13,761 nucleotides of DNA from Chloroflexi bacterium RBG_13_51_18 (GCA_001796495.1 MGMR01000053.1:224-13984), one strand, 5' to 3'; shown: positions 1 to 4,690, numbered from the stretch's first letter. Translations and numbers: made by a program. Notes: generated by a model from the letters alone, not told the origin.

Positions 1-589
1 GCAGCGTTTCGTCGACCAAGTTTTTCACGTCCGATTCGAGCATCCGCCCGATGCTGGGGTATTCGACTACGGACTCCTGCTGGATTTCGGTCGGCAGCCG
101 TGAGATTTGAAATGCCTTACCGACACCGATCCTGCCCTCCTCGAGGGCCTGTTGCACCAGGGGGCTAGTCGTGCCGATCCTGATCAGTTTCTCGATATAA
201 TCCCGGGTCAGACCGGATCGTTTCTGGATTTGCTCGATGTCCAGTTTGTATTTTTCGTAGAGGGTACTGATCAGGGAGACCATCTGGGCCGGGGAGTGTT
301 TACCTCGGGCGTGGTCCATGACCAAATTACGGCACAGGAGATCACACATGTCGCCCTCGATAATGGCCACGTCGATCGGGGAGTCCCCCAGTTTGATCGC
401 GTCCTCGGTCCGGTGGAAACCATCGACGCCGACGATCTCCCCATCAATCTCCTGGGCGATCACCGGGCTGAGCAAACCCAGCTCCCTGACCAGGGTTGAT
501 AACAGGTCCCGGGTCTCGAGGTTGAACTGGCTCGTCACCCGCTCCGCCGGCCACCGGATCAGGCTCGGTTTGAGTTTTATTAATTTCAA
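1..589 (-). CDS. ParB/RepB-like nuclease-domain protein with HTH, 3' end cut by window
   Basis: The visible 196 residues read as a ParB-family N-terminal domain followed by a helix-turn-helix. Residues around 25-60 fit the ParB pattern: a 'LVRELGLLSPVIAQEIDG' strand-helix unit, then GVDGFHRTEDAIKLG, a variant of the GxxRxxAA box with the second Arg replaced (FHRTEDA). IDVAIIEGD follows, then a helical HTH region (LDIEQIQKRSGLTRDYIEKL). I chose a TTG start at 589-587 because a GGAGGGG Shine-Dalgarno lies 4 bases upstream and the ParB homology begins soon after; no ATG fits. The gene overlaps the preceding 106-residue gene by 146 bases in another frame. ParB-type proteins act in plasmid/phage segregation, as CTPase clamps, or as transcription regulators; some ParB-like phage proteins are nucleases. 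Which applies here cannot be told, since no ParA or parS is visible. Confidence 0.75.
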   Translation of the reverse strand, partial: MKLIKLKPSLIRWPAERVTSQFNLETRDLLSTLVRELGLLSPVIAQEIDGEIVGVDGFHRTEDAIKLGDSPIDVAIIEGDMCDLLCRNLVMDHARGKHSPAQMVSLISTLYEKYKLDIEQIQKRSGLTRDYIEKLIRIGTTSPLVQQALEEGRIGVGKAFQISRLPTEIQQESVVEYPSIGRMLESDVKNLVDETL

Positions 590-764
590 CGTTCCCCTCC
601 TGCTGCAAATTTACGTTTACACCGTACGGTATTTCCACGGTTACGGTCGGCGTTTTCCCCAGTTTGATGGCATCCATTATAGCGCCGGCAGTTTTCCCGA
701 TGTCCTCACAGTCCTGCCGTTTCCAGCTGCCGGTGTACTCCTCGGTCCATACCTGATATTTCAT
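444..764 (-). CDS. Small unknown protein, 106 aa, C-terminus encoded inside the ParB gene
   Basis: Starts at ATG 764-762 with an AGGAGGT Shine-Dalgarno 5 bases upstream; its ATG overlaps the stop of the repeat-protein gene (ATGA), so it is translationally coupled. Residues 1-60 look like a compact alpha/beta domain (MKYQVWTEEYTGSWKR..., then a helix, then TPTVTVEIPYG strands). Residues 60-106 are Pro/Gly/Asp-rich and low in complexity (DPVAGGAGDEPVQPRDPGP). They are read from DNA that also encodes the ParB N-terminus. I do not recognise the family. The first half is convincing; the tail could be a by-product of ParB codons lacking a stop in this frame, or a short disordered tail. Confidence 0.65.
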   Translation of the reverse strand: MKYQVWTEEYTGSWKRQDCEDIGKTAGAIMDAIKLGKTPTVTVEIPYGVNVNLQQEGNVEINKTQTEPDPVAGGAGDEPVQPRDPGPVINPGQGAGFAQPGDRPGD

Positions 765-1312
765 ACGTTTACCTCCTGTTTTTTCTCCCGGTGCGCCTGG
801 TAGTATTTCCGCCGGTAGGCGACCCGCTGCGTCCGGTGCGCCTGGTAGTATTTCCGCTGGTAGGCGGCCCGCTGCGCCCGGTGCGCCTGGTAGTATTTCC
901 GCCGGTAGGGGAAGAGCTGCGCCCGGTGCGCCTGGTTGTATTTCCGCTGGTAGACGGAGATCTGCGCCCGGTGCGCCTGGTAGAATTTCCGCTGGTAGGC
1001 GGCCCGCTGCGCCCGGTGCGCCGGGCGGTACCTCCGCTGGTAGGCGAGGATCTGCTCCCGGTGCGCCTGGTAGAATTTCCGCTGGTAGGCGGCCCGCTGC
1101 GCCCGGTGCGCCTGGTAGAATTTCCGCCGGTAGGCGGCCCGCTGCGCCCGGTGCGCCTGGTAGAATTTCCGCTGGTAGGCGAGGATCTGCTCCCCGGCGT
1201 GGGGATCGTTATCCCAGCAGATCACACACAGGATAGGCGCCGGCAGCTCCGGGTCCCAATCGGTCGGGGCCCCGCATTTTGTGCACCGGTAGGCGATCTG
1301 AGACTCAATCAC
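761..1312 (-). CDS. Zinc-ribbon protein with nine 15-residue Tyr/His/Arg repeats, 183 aa
   Basis: Residues 1-43 hold a four-cysteine knuckle pair (C10-x2-C13 and C29-x2-C32), a probable Zn site. Residues 45-179 are nine tandem 15-residue units with consensus AYQRKFYQAHRAQRA, ending in a short EVNV tail. The units are strongly basic and aromatic. Similar YYQAHR/YYEANKEK-type repeats occur in phage and plasmid proteins, often with Zn ribbons or HNH domains, and fit a nucleic-acid-binding helical array; that role is inference. No HNH motif is visible here. The start is GTG 1312-1310, overlapping the previous gene's end by 8 bases, so coupling probably substitutes for a weak ribosome site (GAGGG). 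The opposite strand is open throughout the repeats only because the 45-bp unit is a multiple of three. Confidence 0.8.
   Translation of the reverse strand: MIESQIAYRCTKCGAPTDWDPELPAPILCVICWDNDPHAGEQILAYQRKFYQAHRAQRAAYRRKFYQAHRAQRAAYQRKFYQAHREQILAYQRRYRPAHRAQRAAYQRKFYQAHRAQISVYQRKYNQAHRAQLFPYRRKYYQAHRAQRAAYQRKYYQAHRTQRVAYRRKYYQAHREKKQEVNV
776..1180 (-). repeat. 45-bp coding tandem repeat, nine copies
   Basis: Nine head-to-tail 45-bp units in phase with the reading frame. On the plus strand each unit carries the near-invariant core GCGCCTGGTAGTATTTCCGC or a close variant. Units 4 and 6 diverge most (RYRPAHR and KYNQAHR); the third unit has HREQIL instead of HRAQRA, and the last ends HREKKQ. 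There are no unique spacers, so it is not a CRISPR. Copy number can probably change by slippage or unequal recombination without breaking the frame. Confidence 0.93.
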
Positions 1313-1691
1313 GGTTACCCTCTGCGTGTAATTTTTCCAGCTCGAACTGTCTCAATTTAACCTCGTGCGGCGCCAGGGGCTGGGGTAAATTCGTACCGTA
1401 GGCGACCACGTGATAGCCGTCCGTGGGCTGGAGCTCGCCGCACCAGGTGCAACGTTCGAAATTGGGGGGCGTGCCGAACCGGAAAACCAGTTTATGTATC
1501 CGTCCGCAGCGGGGGCATTTTAGCAGCGCCTCCACCATCGTCACCCCCCCTGGGGGTTTTTTGGATTTTCCCGTTACCCCCCGGGGAACGGGGTGGTCTC
1601 CGGGAGATAATTTTTTAATACCAGTGACGTCGACGTCCTGGGTTAGTATATTTGGGGGGTTGTTAAGGGGGGGCCGGTTCGTTTCGGGCAT
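1305..1691 (-). CDS. Zinc-ribbon protein with Pro-rich N-terminal extension, 128 aa
   Basis: First gene downstream of the tandem promoters at 1791-1850. I placed the start at ATG 1691-1689 because GGAGGTCGAACT precedes it at ideal spacing, although the frame stays open upstream to 1850. Residues 1-50 are Pro/Asn/Lys-rich and probably disordered. Residues 55-90 form a zinc ribbon with C59-x2-C62 (CPRCGR) and C81-x2-C84 (CTWCGE). The tail is helical and charged (KLRQFELEKLHAEGNRD). An internal ATG at 1538-1536 (Met52), preceded by GGGGGGTGA, could give a 77-residue form holding only the ribbon. No specific function is recognised; a small DNA- or RNA-binding accessory protein is a guess. Confidence 0.65.
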   Translation of the reverse strand: MPETNRPPLNNPPNILTQDVDVTGIKKLSPGDHPVPRGVTGKSKKPPGGVTMVEALLKCPRCGRIHKLVFRFGTPPNFERCTWCGELQPTDGYHVVAYGTNLPQPLAPHEVKLRQFELEKLHAEGNRD

Positions 1692-1742
1692 AGTTCGACC
1701 TCCGTAGAAAATAGCTAACCGTGGGAGATTTTTCGGCGTGAA

Positions 1743-1815
1743 AAAACCCTCGGTGCTGGGATTATGGTAATTTGCGCAATTGCCACCGAGAGTATATATC
1801 ACTACCGAGGGTTTT
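1743..1815 (-). promoter_or_regulatory. Possible attenuator: 12-bp inverted repeat ending in a T run
   Basis: Read on the minus strand, AAAACCCTCGGT (1815-1804) is perfectly complementary to ACCGAGGGTTTT (1754-1743), and the T run continues to 1741. An internal CTCGGTG (1790-1784) could compete as an alternative 5' arm for the same 3' arm, and a TTGCGCAA palindrome lies in the loop. The first arm starts exactly where the upstream promoter is predicted to initiate (1815). Only upstream-promoter transcripts would therefore carry the full stem. The 49-base loop is long for a classical terminator; the boxes may instead be repressor sites. Confidence 0.4.
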
Positions 1816-1820
1816 GTCAA
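1791..1820 (-). promoter_or_regulatory. Sigma70-type promoter (proximal of a tandem pair)
   Basis: TTGACA (1820-1815), 18-base spacer, TATACT (1796-1791) on the minus strand, pointing at the zinc-ribbon gene that starts at 1691. The spacer contains a CCCTCGGT box, and a related CTCTCGGT box begins right after the -10, so a repressor on these boxes would cover the promoter. Predicted start near 1784. Confidence 0.7.
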
Positions 1821-1821
1821 T

Positions 1822-1850
1822 AGAATATATGTTCTGATTGCGTTTGTCAA
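1822..1850 (-). promoter_or_regulatory. Sigma70-type promoter (distal of a tandem pair)
   Basis: TTGACA (1850-1845), 17-base spacer, TATTCT (1827-1822), minus strand, beginning three bases after the stop codon of the 55-residue gene. Its predicted start (about 1815) coincides with the first base of the AAAACCCTCGGT arm. Two near-consensus promoters abut with one base between them. Confidence 0.7.
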
Positions 1851-1852
1851 AT

Positions 1853-2020
1853 TTAGCTATGCCTCACGAAGCGTTTTTGGGTTTTTTCCATCCGGTGACC
1901 GTACATAATGTTATAAAAATATTTTTCCTCACCGCATTTTTTGCAGACGCCACGGGATAGATCGCTGCCGGGAACACGCGTCTCGATTATCCACCAGTGC
2001 GGCGGGCAGGTTTTAGTCAC
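1853..2020 (-). CDS. Small zinc-binding protein, 55 aa
   Basis: GTG start at 2020-2018 preceded by AGGAGGGAATAGA, 14 bases after the stop of the small membrane peptide gene. The peptide has a Cys/His arrangement CPPHWW (C5, H8) and CKKCGEE (C27, C30), consistent with a CHCC zinc finger, followed by a basic tail (KTQKRFVRHS). Small CPPHxW...CxxCG proteins recur in metagenomic phages in my experience, with no assigned role. The last gene of its operon: the next module's promoter begins three bases beyond its stop. Confidence 0.7.
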   Translation of the reverse strand: MTKTCPPHWWIIETRVPGSDLSRGVCKKCGEEKYFYNIMYGHRMEKTQKRFVRHS

Positions 2021-2034
2021 TCTATTCCCTCCTG

Positions 2035-2133
2035 TTATAACCAGTAGCCTCCGGCACAGTAGCAGAACATGGCGATCATCGCCAGTAGCCCCACTAAAAT
2101 TATCCCCGCGATAATATATAGAGCTGATTTCAT
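2035..2133 (-). CDS. Single-pass membrane peptide, 32 aa
   Basis: Starts ATG 2133-2131, overlapping the stop of the RecT-like gene (ATGA), with GGAGGAGGGAAAC upstream. Sequence MKSALYIIAGIILVGLLAMI... is one hydrophobic segment spanning residues 5-26, ending FCYCAGGYWL with two cysteines. Too short for function prediction; candidates are a membrane-targeted regulator, holin-like peptide or lipid-associated virion component. Support comes from the strong ribosome site, stop/start coupling and uninterrupted hydrophobic stretch. Confidence 0.6.
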   Translation of the reverse strand: MKSALYIIAGIILVGLLAMIAMFCYCAGGYWL

Positions 2134-2885
2134 ACGTTTCCCTCCTCCTCTCCCCCGATTGGGAACGCCCGCCGCATCGCCTGCCATTCTCCTCTTTTTT
2201 GTGCTAACAGCCAGGGGTGTTTGGCGACCACCGGCGCCGCGAGTTTGGACGGGTCGCGCCGGCTCTTTTCGGCCATTTCCTCCGCCGTAACGATCCCCAG
2301 CCCGGTGAGATACGCGCCAGTTTCGATCACCGTCACCTGGGCTACCCAGGCGTGAGCGCCCTCCGGTATCTGGTAATCCTCGCGCTCCTGTTTATTTAGC
2401 GGCCGGCTCTCCAGACGGTAGGGGTTGTCGACCTCATGGGCGTGGTACAGATAGGCGTCCAGGGTAAAATATGGTTTGCCGTACATCAGACACGCATGCC
2501 CCCGGGCCGGGTCCAGGCCGTAGTGCCTGGCATAGACGGCCAGCCGTTGAATCGTCTCCGGCAGCAGCAGCTCCCCGGTGCCGAGGTCGGTGGCCGGGAT
2601 GCCGCCCATGGTGACCACGCCGGCGAGAGCCTGTTGTTTTGCCTGGCGTTTGGCCAGGTTTTTCTCGACACGGTCCTCGATCGCCGGCGGCAGCGACTCG
2701 CCCTGTTTGTACGCCTCGGTGAGGTCGGGGATACGTTTGATGGTTTTCGCCGGTCCGCATTTACCGCATTTTAGATAATGCAGGCTGAGTTTATCGTCCC
2801 AGGCGACGGTCAGGCGGCCGTCACACTCGCCGCAGACGTTGCTATCGGCCATGGCGGTGAGCTCCTCAGATTTTCCTGTTATCAT
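2130..2885 (-). CDS. RecT/Bet-like ssDNA-annealing protein with N-terminal zinc ribbon, 251 aa (putative)
   Basis: N-terminus carries C18-x2-C21 and C40-x2-C43 (VCGECDGR, KCGKCG), a probable zinc ribbon. Residues 105-250 have the layout I associate with phage annealing proteins: an L..LLPETIQRLAVYARHYGLDP helix, GKPYFTLDAYLYHA, a strand-rich middle (AHAWVAQVTVIETGAYLTGLG), then VVAKHPWLLAQKRGEWQAMRRAF, which matches the RecT-type closing helix (HP...A.KRAE..AlRkAF). Such proteins anneal complementary single strands in recombination-dependent replication. The start ATG 2885 has GGGAGGT upstream; Met12 (after GAGGAG) is an alternative. No partner exonuclease is adjacent, but a PD-(D/E)XK-type gene lies at 12274. 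Assignment from memory of motifs, not a search. Confidence 0.6.
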   Translation of the reverse strand: MITGKSEELTAMADSNVCGECDGRLTVAWDDKLSLHYLKCGKCGPAKTIKRIPDLTEAYKQGESLPPAIEDRVEKNLAKRQAKQQALAGVVTMGGIPATDLGTGELLLPETIQRLAVYARHYGLDPARGHACLMYGKPYFTLDAYLYHAHEVDNPYRLESRPLNKQEREDYQIPEGAHAWVAQVTVIETGAYLTGLGIVTAEEMAEKSRRDPSKLAAPVVAKHPWLLAQKRGEWQAMRRAFPIGGEEEGNV

Positions 2886-3066
2886 CGGTTTTACCTCCCT
2901 GCAGCCAGTGGGCGATATCGCCCAGCCGGTTGTCTATCGACTGTATAATACAACCCTCGACGTCCGGGTCCCACCAGGCGCACTCCACCTGGAGACAGTT
3001 AGATCCGGAATTGCCTACCTGCCTGTTGAGGTATGGATTTACCATCATCAACAATGGGCATTTCAT
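2866..3066 (-). CDS. Cysteine-rich small protein, 66 aa
   Basis: Starts ATG 3066-3064 after GGAGGTCGAACC, overlapping the stop of the ribbon-helix-helix gene (ATGA). The frame is open farther upstream but that stretch overlaps the previous gene and lacks a ribosome site. Cysteines at 3, 24, 29 and 39 (MKCPLL, SNCLQVECAWWD, EGCII) suggest a metal site. The KCPLL...CLxxxCAWW signature is one I recall in many small proteins of uncultured phages, function unknown. The 3' end overlaps the RecT-like gene by 20 bases. Confidence 0.7.
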   Translation of the reverse strand: MKCPLLMMVNPYLNRQVGNSGSNCLQVECAWWDPDVEGCIIQSIDNRLGDIAHWLQGGKTDDNRKI

Positions 3067-3302
3067 GGTTCGACCTCCTGATTGATTATTTTTCCGTCTC
3101 GCTCCCCGGGTTTCAAATTTTCCAGGCGCTCGATCTGCCCCCTGCGGAATGAGATCACACCCTCCAGCACGTCCCGGACCTGGCCCATGGTCCGGACGAA
3201 CTCCAGGAGTCGCCCCACGCACTCGGAATACGTCTCTTTCGGTCTCAGCAGCGTAGTGAGGTCGTCGTAAACCGACTGGTCTAATTTGATGGTTTTGCTC
3301 AT
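3063..3302 (-). CDS. VapB-type ribbon-helix-helix-like protein, 79 aa
   Basis: MSKTIKLDQSVYDDLTTLL followed by RPKETYSECVGRLLEF matches the N-terminal beta strand and two helices of archaeal/bacterial VapB-like (CopG/RHH-type) DNA-binding antitoxin proteins: TIKL strand, VYDDL helix, ETYSECVGRLL helix. The remaining 40 residues form a charged helix (EGVISFRRGQIERLENL). No toxin-like (PIN-domain) partner is adjacent, so it is more likely a lone regulator in a phage operon than a toxin-antitoxin pair. Stop/start overlaps (ATGA) join it to both neighbours. It is a candidate binder of the nearby palindromic boxes, but nothing ties it to them directly. Confidence 0.65.
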   Translation of the reverse strand: MSKTIKLDQSVYDDLTTLLRPKETYSECVGRLLEFVRTMGQVRDVLEGVISFRRGQIERLENLKPGERDGKIINQEVEP

Positions 3303-3577
3303 TTCAGTTTTCCCTCCCGGGCCTGTTGCATGGCGGCGTCGTAGATCTCCCGGGCCTGTTGCACGGCGGCGTCGACGGCATCCCAGGCCTGTTGCACGGC
3401 GGCGTCGTAGATCTCCCGGGCCGGTTTCACGGCGGCGTAGTAGATAACCGAGGCCTGTTGCACGGCGGCATTGAAGGCCTCCTGGGCCTGTTGCTCGGCG
3501 GCGTCGTAGATCTCCTGGGCCGGTTTCACGGCGGCGTCGTAGGCATCCCAGGCCTGTTTCCTGGCGGCGGATTTCAT
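3299..3577 (-). CDS. Hendecad-repeat coiled-coil protein, 92 aa
   Basis: After MKSA the protein is entirely eight 11-residue units (residues 5-92), consensus AVQQAREIYDA, with variants AVKPAREIYDA and AEQQAQEAFNA. An 11-residue period (three helical turns) is the signature of a right-handed or weakly twisted coiled coil. The Ala-rich faces and Glu/Arg/Lys edges fit a long helical rod of about 13 nm if fully helical. Start ATG 3577 has AGGAGGAACAGAA upstream. No enzymatic motif. Role unknown; scaffold, spacer or DNA-mimic ideas are speculative. Confidence 0.75.
   Translation of the reverse strand: MKSAARKQAWDAYDAAVKPAQEIYDAAEQQAQEAFNAAVQQASVIYYAAVKPAREIYDAAVQQAWDAVDAAVQQAREIYDAAMQQAREGKLK
3302..3565 (-). 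repeat. 33-bp coding tandem repeat, eight units
   Basis: Eight in-frame 33-bp units encoding the hendecad array; on the plus strand the repeated cores are CGGGCCTGTTGCACGGCGGC and GTCGTAGATCTCC. Two unit types alternate irregularly (Q-Q type and K-P type), suggesting expansion by unequal recombination of mixed blocks. The last unit decays to REGKLK and runs into the next gene's start. Confidence 0.9.
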
Positions 3578-3581
3578 TTCT

Positions 3582-3638
3582 GTTCCTCCTGTTATTTATT
3601 TCTCTGCGTGTAGGATGCGCAGCCCCCGATGGTGGTTA
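3582..3638 (-). repeat. Duplicated intergenic leader, copy A (57 bp)
   Basis: Identical at 53 of 57 positions to 3801-3857. It runs from the stop codon of the 52-residue gene to the Shine-Dalgarno of the hendecad gene. The minus strand contains a conserved CTGCG-N9-CGCAG hairpin followed by an A/T-rich stretch and AGGAGGAAC. Confidence 0.9.
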
Positions 3639-3794
3639 CTGTTTTACCACCCTGTATTCGTCGGCTGTGGTTTCGGGGAAAAGACTCTTAGTGCATACCT
3701 GGATTTGTTCCTCCGCCTCCAATTCAGTTTCCCAGTCTCCGGCTCCCGGCAGATCCACCCATTGCCCCTGGCTCAGCGTTTCGATTTTGTACAT
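3636..3794 (-). CDS. Small acidic unknown protein, 52 aa
   Basis: ATG 3794-3792 has AGGAGGAACAAAACA upstream. The frame stays open for 18 more codons, but those lie in the duplicated leader and lack a ribosome site. Sequence MYKIETLSQGQWVDLPGAGD then an acidic helix (WETELEAEEQIQVC) and a strand-like end (EYRVVKQ). The pattern 'Y.IE....G.W....GAGD.W.TE.EAE..I' resembles small phage accessory proteins of unknown role. It sits between the two copies of the 57-bp leader, so this gene plus one leader may have moved or duplicated as a unit. Confidence 0.65.
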   Translation of the reverse strand: MYKIETLSQGQWVDLPGAGDWETELEAEEQIQVCTKSLFPETTADEYRVVKQ

Positions 3795-3800
3795 TGTTTT

Positions 3801-3857
3801 GTTCCTCCTGTTATTTATTTCCCTGCGTGCAGGATGCGCAGCCCCCAATGGTTGTTA
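3801..3857 (-). repeat. Duplicated intergenic leader, copy B (57 bp)
   Basis: Partner of 3582-3638, with four substitutions. It starts at the stop codon of the 192-residue gene and ends at the Shine-Dalgarno of the 52-residue gene. A shorter third relative (TTCCTCCTGTTATTTAT on the plus strand, 4441-4457) precedes the 192-residue gene, but without the hairpin. Confidence 0.9.
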
Positions 3858-4433
3858 TTTATCCTCGTCCTCTGCGTATTCATCTCGCCATGTTTTGAGG
3901 ATAGGGAGTACATCACTATTGAGGTAGATATTTTCAGATATCGCCTGCTCTTCAAATTCACTCGCCATTTTCACCAAATCGTCATCGGTTTTTCCGGCTG
4001 TGTAGGGTTTGGAGTCATAGAGCCAATCCTCGGCATCACATATCTGGACGGTATTAGTTTCGTCTGCGGATTCGTAGGTTTCCTCGCAGATTTTGTTAAT
4101 TTCTCCCTCCGCCTGTTGAGCATCATCATTGAGAGTGGCCACATTGTTGTTGCCAGTCCACATGCTCTTATATCCGGCGATAACTCGTTCTGCGAGAGGG
4201 GCAATGTCCTCAAGCACGAAATTGGCGGTATCCATCAGCAGGCATGGGATTGTGTATCTGCGAGTATGCCCATGATACACGTCCATCGGGACAGCGGTGC
4301 CAATTTCGCAGTTCCAGTCGGCGGAGAGGGTCTCGTTTTTGAGGTCGAGGGCTACGTAGCAATCCTGTGGTTTGTTTTGCATAGGGTATTGGTGTGCCAG
4401 TTCAAATTTCTCTGTGATTTTTATAGTTCTCAT
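3855..4433 (-). CDS. Unknown acidic protein, 192 aa, AT-richer than its neighbours
   Basis: First gene after the consensus promoter at 4468-4496. Start ATG 4433-4431 with AGGAGGAACAAACAA upstream; the longer open frame to 4550 crosses the promoter and is discarded. N-terminus is strand-like (MRTIKITEKFELAHQ), then a hydrophobic/beta region (CYVALDLKNETLSADWNCEIGT), a central helical section (FVLEDIAPLAERVIAGYKSMW), and a very acidic C-terminal half with many Asp/Glu. No catalytic motif is seen. Codon choice is less GC-biased than in the genes around it, which may mean later acquisition. Family not recognised; position as leading gene after a regulated promoter suggests an early or host-interaction role. 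Confidence 0.75.
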   Translation of the reverse strand: MRTIKITEKFELAHQYPMQNKPQDCYVALDLKNETLSADWNCEIGTAVPMDVYHGHTRRYTIPCLLMDTANFVLEDIAPLAERVIAGYKSMWTGNNNVATLNDDAQQAEGEINKICEETYESADETNTVQICDAEDWLYDSKPYTAGKTDDDLVKMASEFEEQAISENIYLNSDVLPILKTWRDEYAEDEDK

Positions 4434-4467
4434 TTGTTTGTTCCTCCTGTTATTTATCTCTACTATT

Positions 4468-4496
4468 ATTATACACCTGGTGCACCGTAATGTCAA
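4468..4496 (-). promoter_or_regulatory. Perfect-consensus sigma70 promoter
   Basis: TTGACA (4496-4491), exactly 17 bases, TATAAT (4473-4468) on the minus strand. The predicted start (about 4461) leaves a leader of under 30 bases before the 192-residue gene. An exact consensus promoter usually needs tight repression in a virus, which fits the palindromic boxes overlapping it. Confidence 0.85.
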
Positions 4497-4507
4497 TAGG
4501 GTACACC
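4479..4507. promoter_or_regulatory. Paired operator-like palindromes
   Basis: GGTGCACC (4479-4486, perfect 8-bp palindrome, inside the promoter spacer) and GGTACACC (4500-4507, one-base variant, just upstream of the -35). Their centres are 21 bp apart, two helical turns, so both face the same side of the DNA. This layout fits two repressor dimers flanking the -35. The repressor is not identified. Confidence 0.5.
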
Positions 4508-4583
4508 GAAATATTTGTGTGGTGGACTGGGGGTATTTGGTAACAGGCACAGTTGGGGGCGTACAACAATTGTTATGGTAAAG

Positions 4584-4636
4584 AAAAAATGGGGCCTCGG
4601 TTTAGACGGAGCTACCCGTTTCATTTTTCCGAGGCC
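4584..4636 (-). terminator. Rho-independent terminator of the late module
   Basis: Minus strand: GGCCTCGG (4636-4629), inner ACGG...CCGT stem, CCGAGGCC (4600-4593), then CCA and TTTTTT (4589-4584). The eight-base outer stem is perfect and the loop is shortened by the inner stem. It lies about 110 bases past the last late gene (31-residue protein) and before the next module's promoter, so it separates the two modules. Confidence 0.75.
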
Positions 4637-4655
4637 AACCCCTCGCGAGGGGGTC
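4584..4655 (-). ncRNA. Possible small structured RNA (about 72 nt)
   Basis: Between the 31-residue gene and the second module lies a 313-base stretch without a protein gene. In it, a promoter-like element (4662-4690) points leftward and is followed at the predicted start by a CCCCTCGCGAGGGG hairpin (4652-4639) and then the two-stem terminator. Promoter, two hairpins and a T run would yield a roughly 72-base RNA. The simpler reading is a double terminator with a chance promoter match, since the -10 matches only 4 of 6 bases. No known RNA family is recognised. Confidence 0.3.
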
Positions 4656-4661
4656 ATGGTG

Positions 4662-4690
4662 AGTTTACTACCGCATGTGTCGGCTGTCAA
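4662..4690 (-). promoter_or_regulatory. Promoter-like element before the possible small RNA
   Basis: TTGACA (4690-4685), 17-base spacer, TAAACT (4667-4662), minus strand. The -35 is perfect, the -10 weak. No protein gene follows before the terminator. Confidence 0.35.

Noticed and set aside
776..1180. CRISPR array
   Set aside because: Units are contiguous, differ by substitutions, encode protein in phase and have no unique spacers.
791..1360. 189-codon plus-strand frame with repeated RLVVFPPVGG units
   Set aside because: It is the mirror of the 45-bp coding repeat: a multiple-of-three unit without stops stays open on both strands. No ribosome site; the minus-strand reading has a zinc ribbon and coupled neighbours.
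3302..3565. CRISPR or iteron array
   Set aside because: The 33-bp units are in frame and encode a regular hendecad coiled coil.
3063..3577. Toxin-antitoxin pair (VapBC type)
   Set aside because: The RHH-like protein has no PIN-domain or other toxin-like neighbour; the adjacent gene is a hendecad coiled coil.
3615..4490. 291-codon open frame on the plus strand across three intergenic/gene boundaries
   Set aside because: It runs antisense to two well-supported minus-strand genes and through the duplicated leader and promoter, has no ribosome site, and its hydrophobic composition is what the reverse reading of acidic codons gives.
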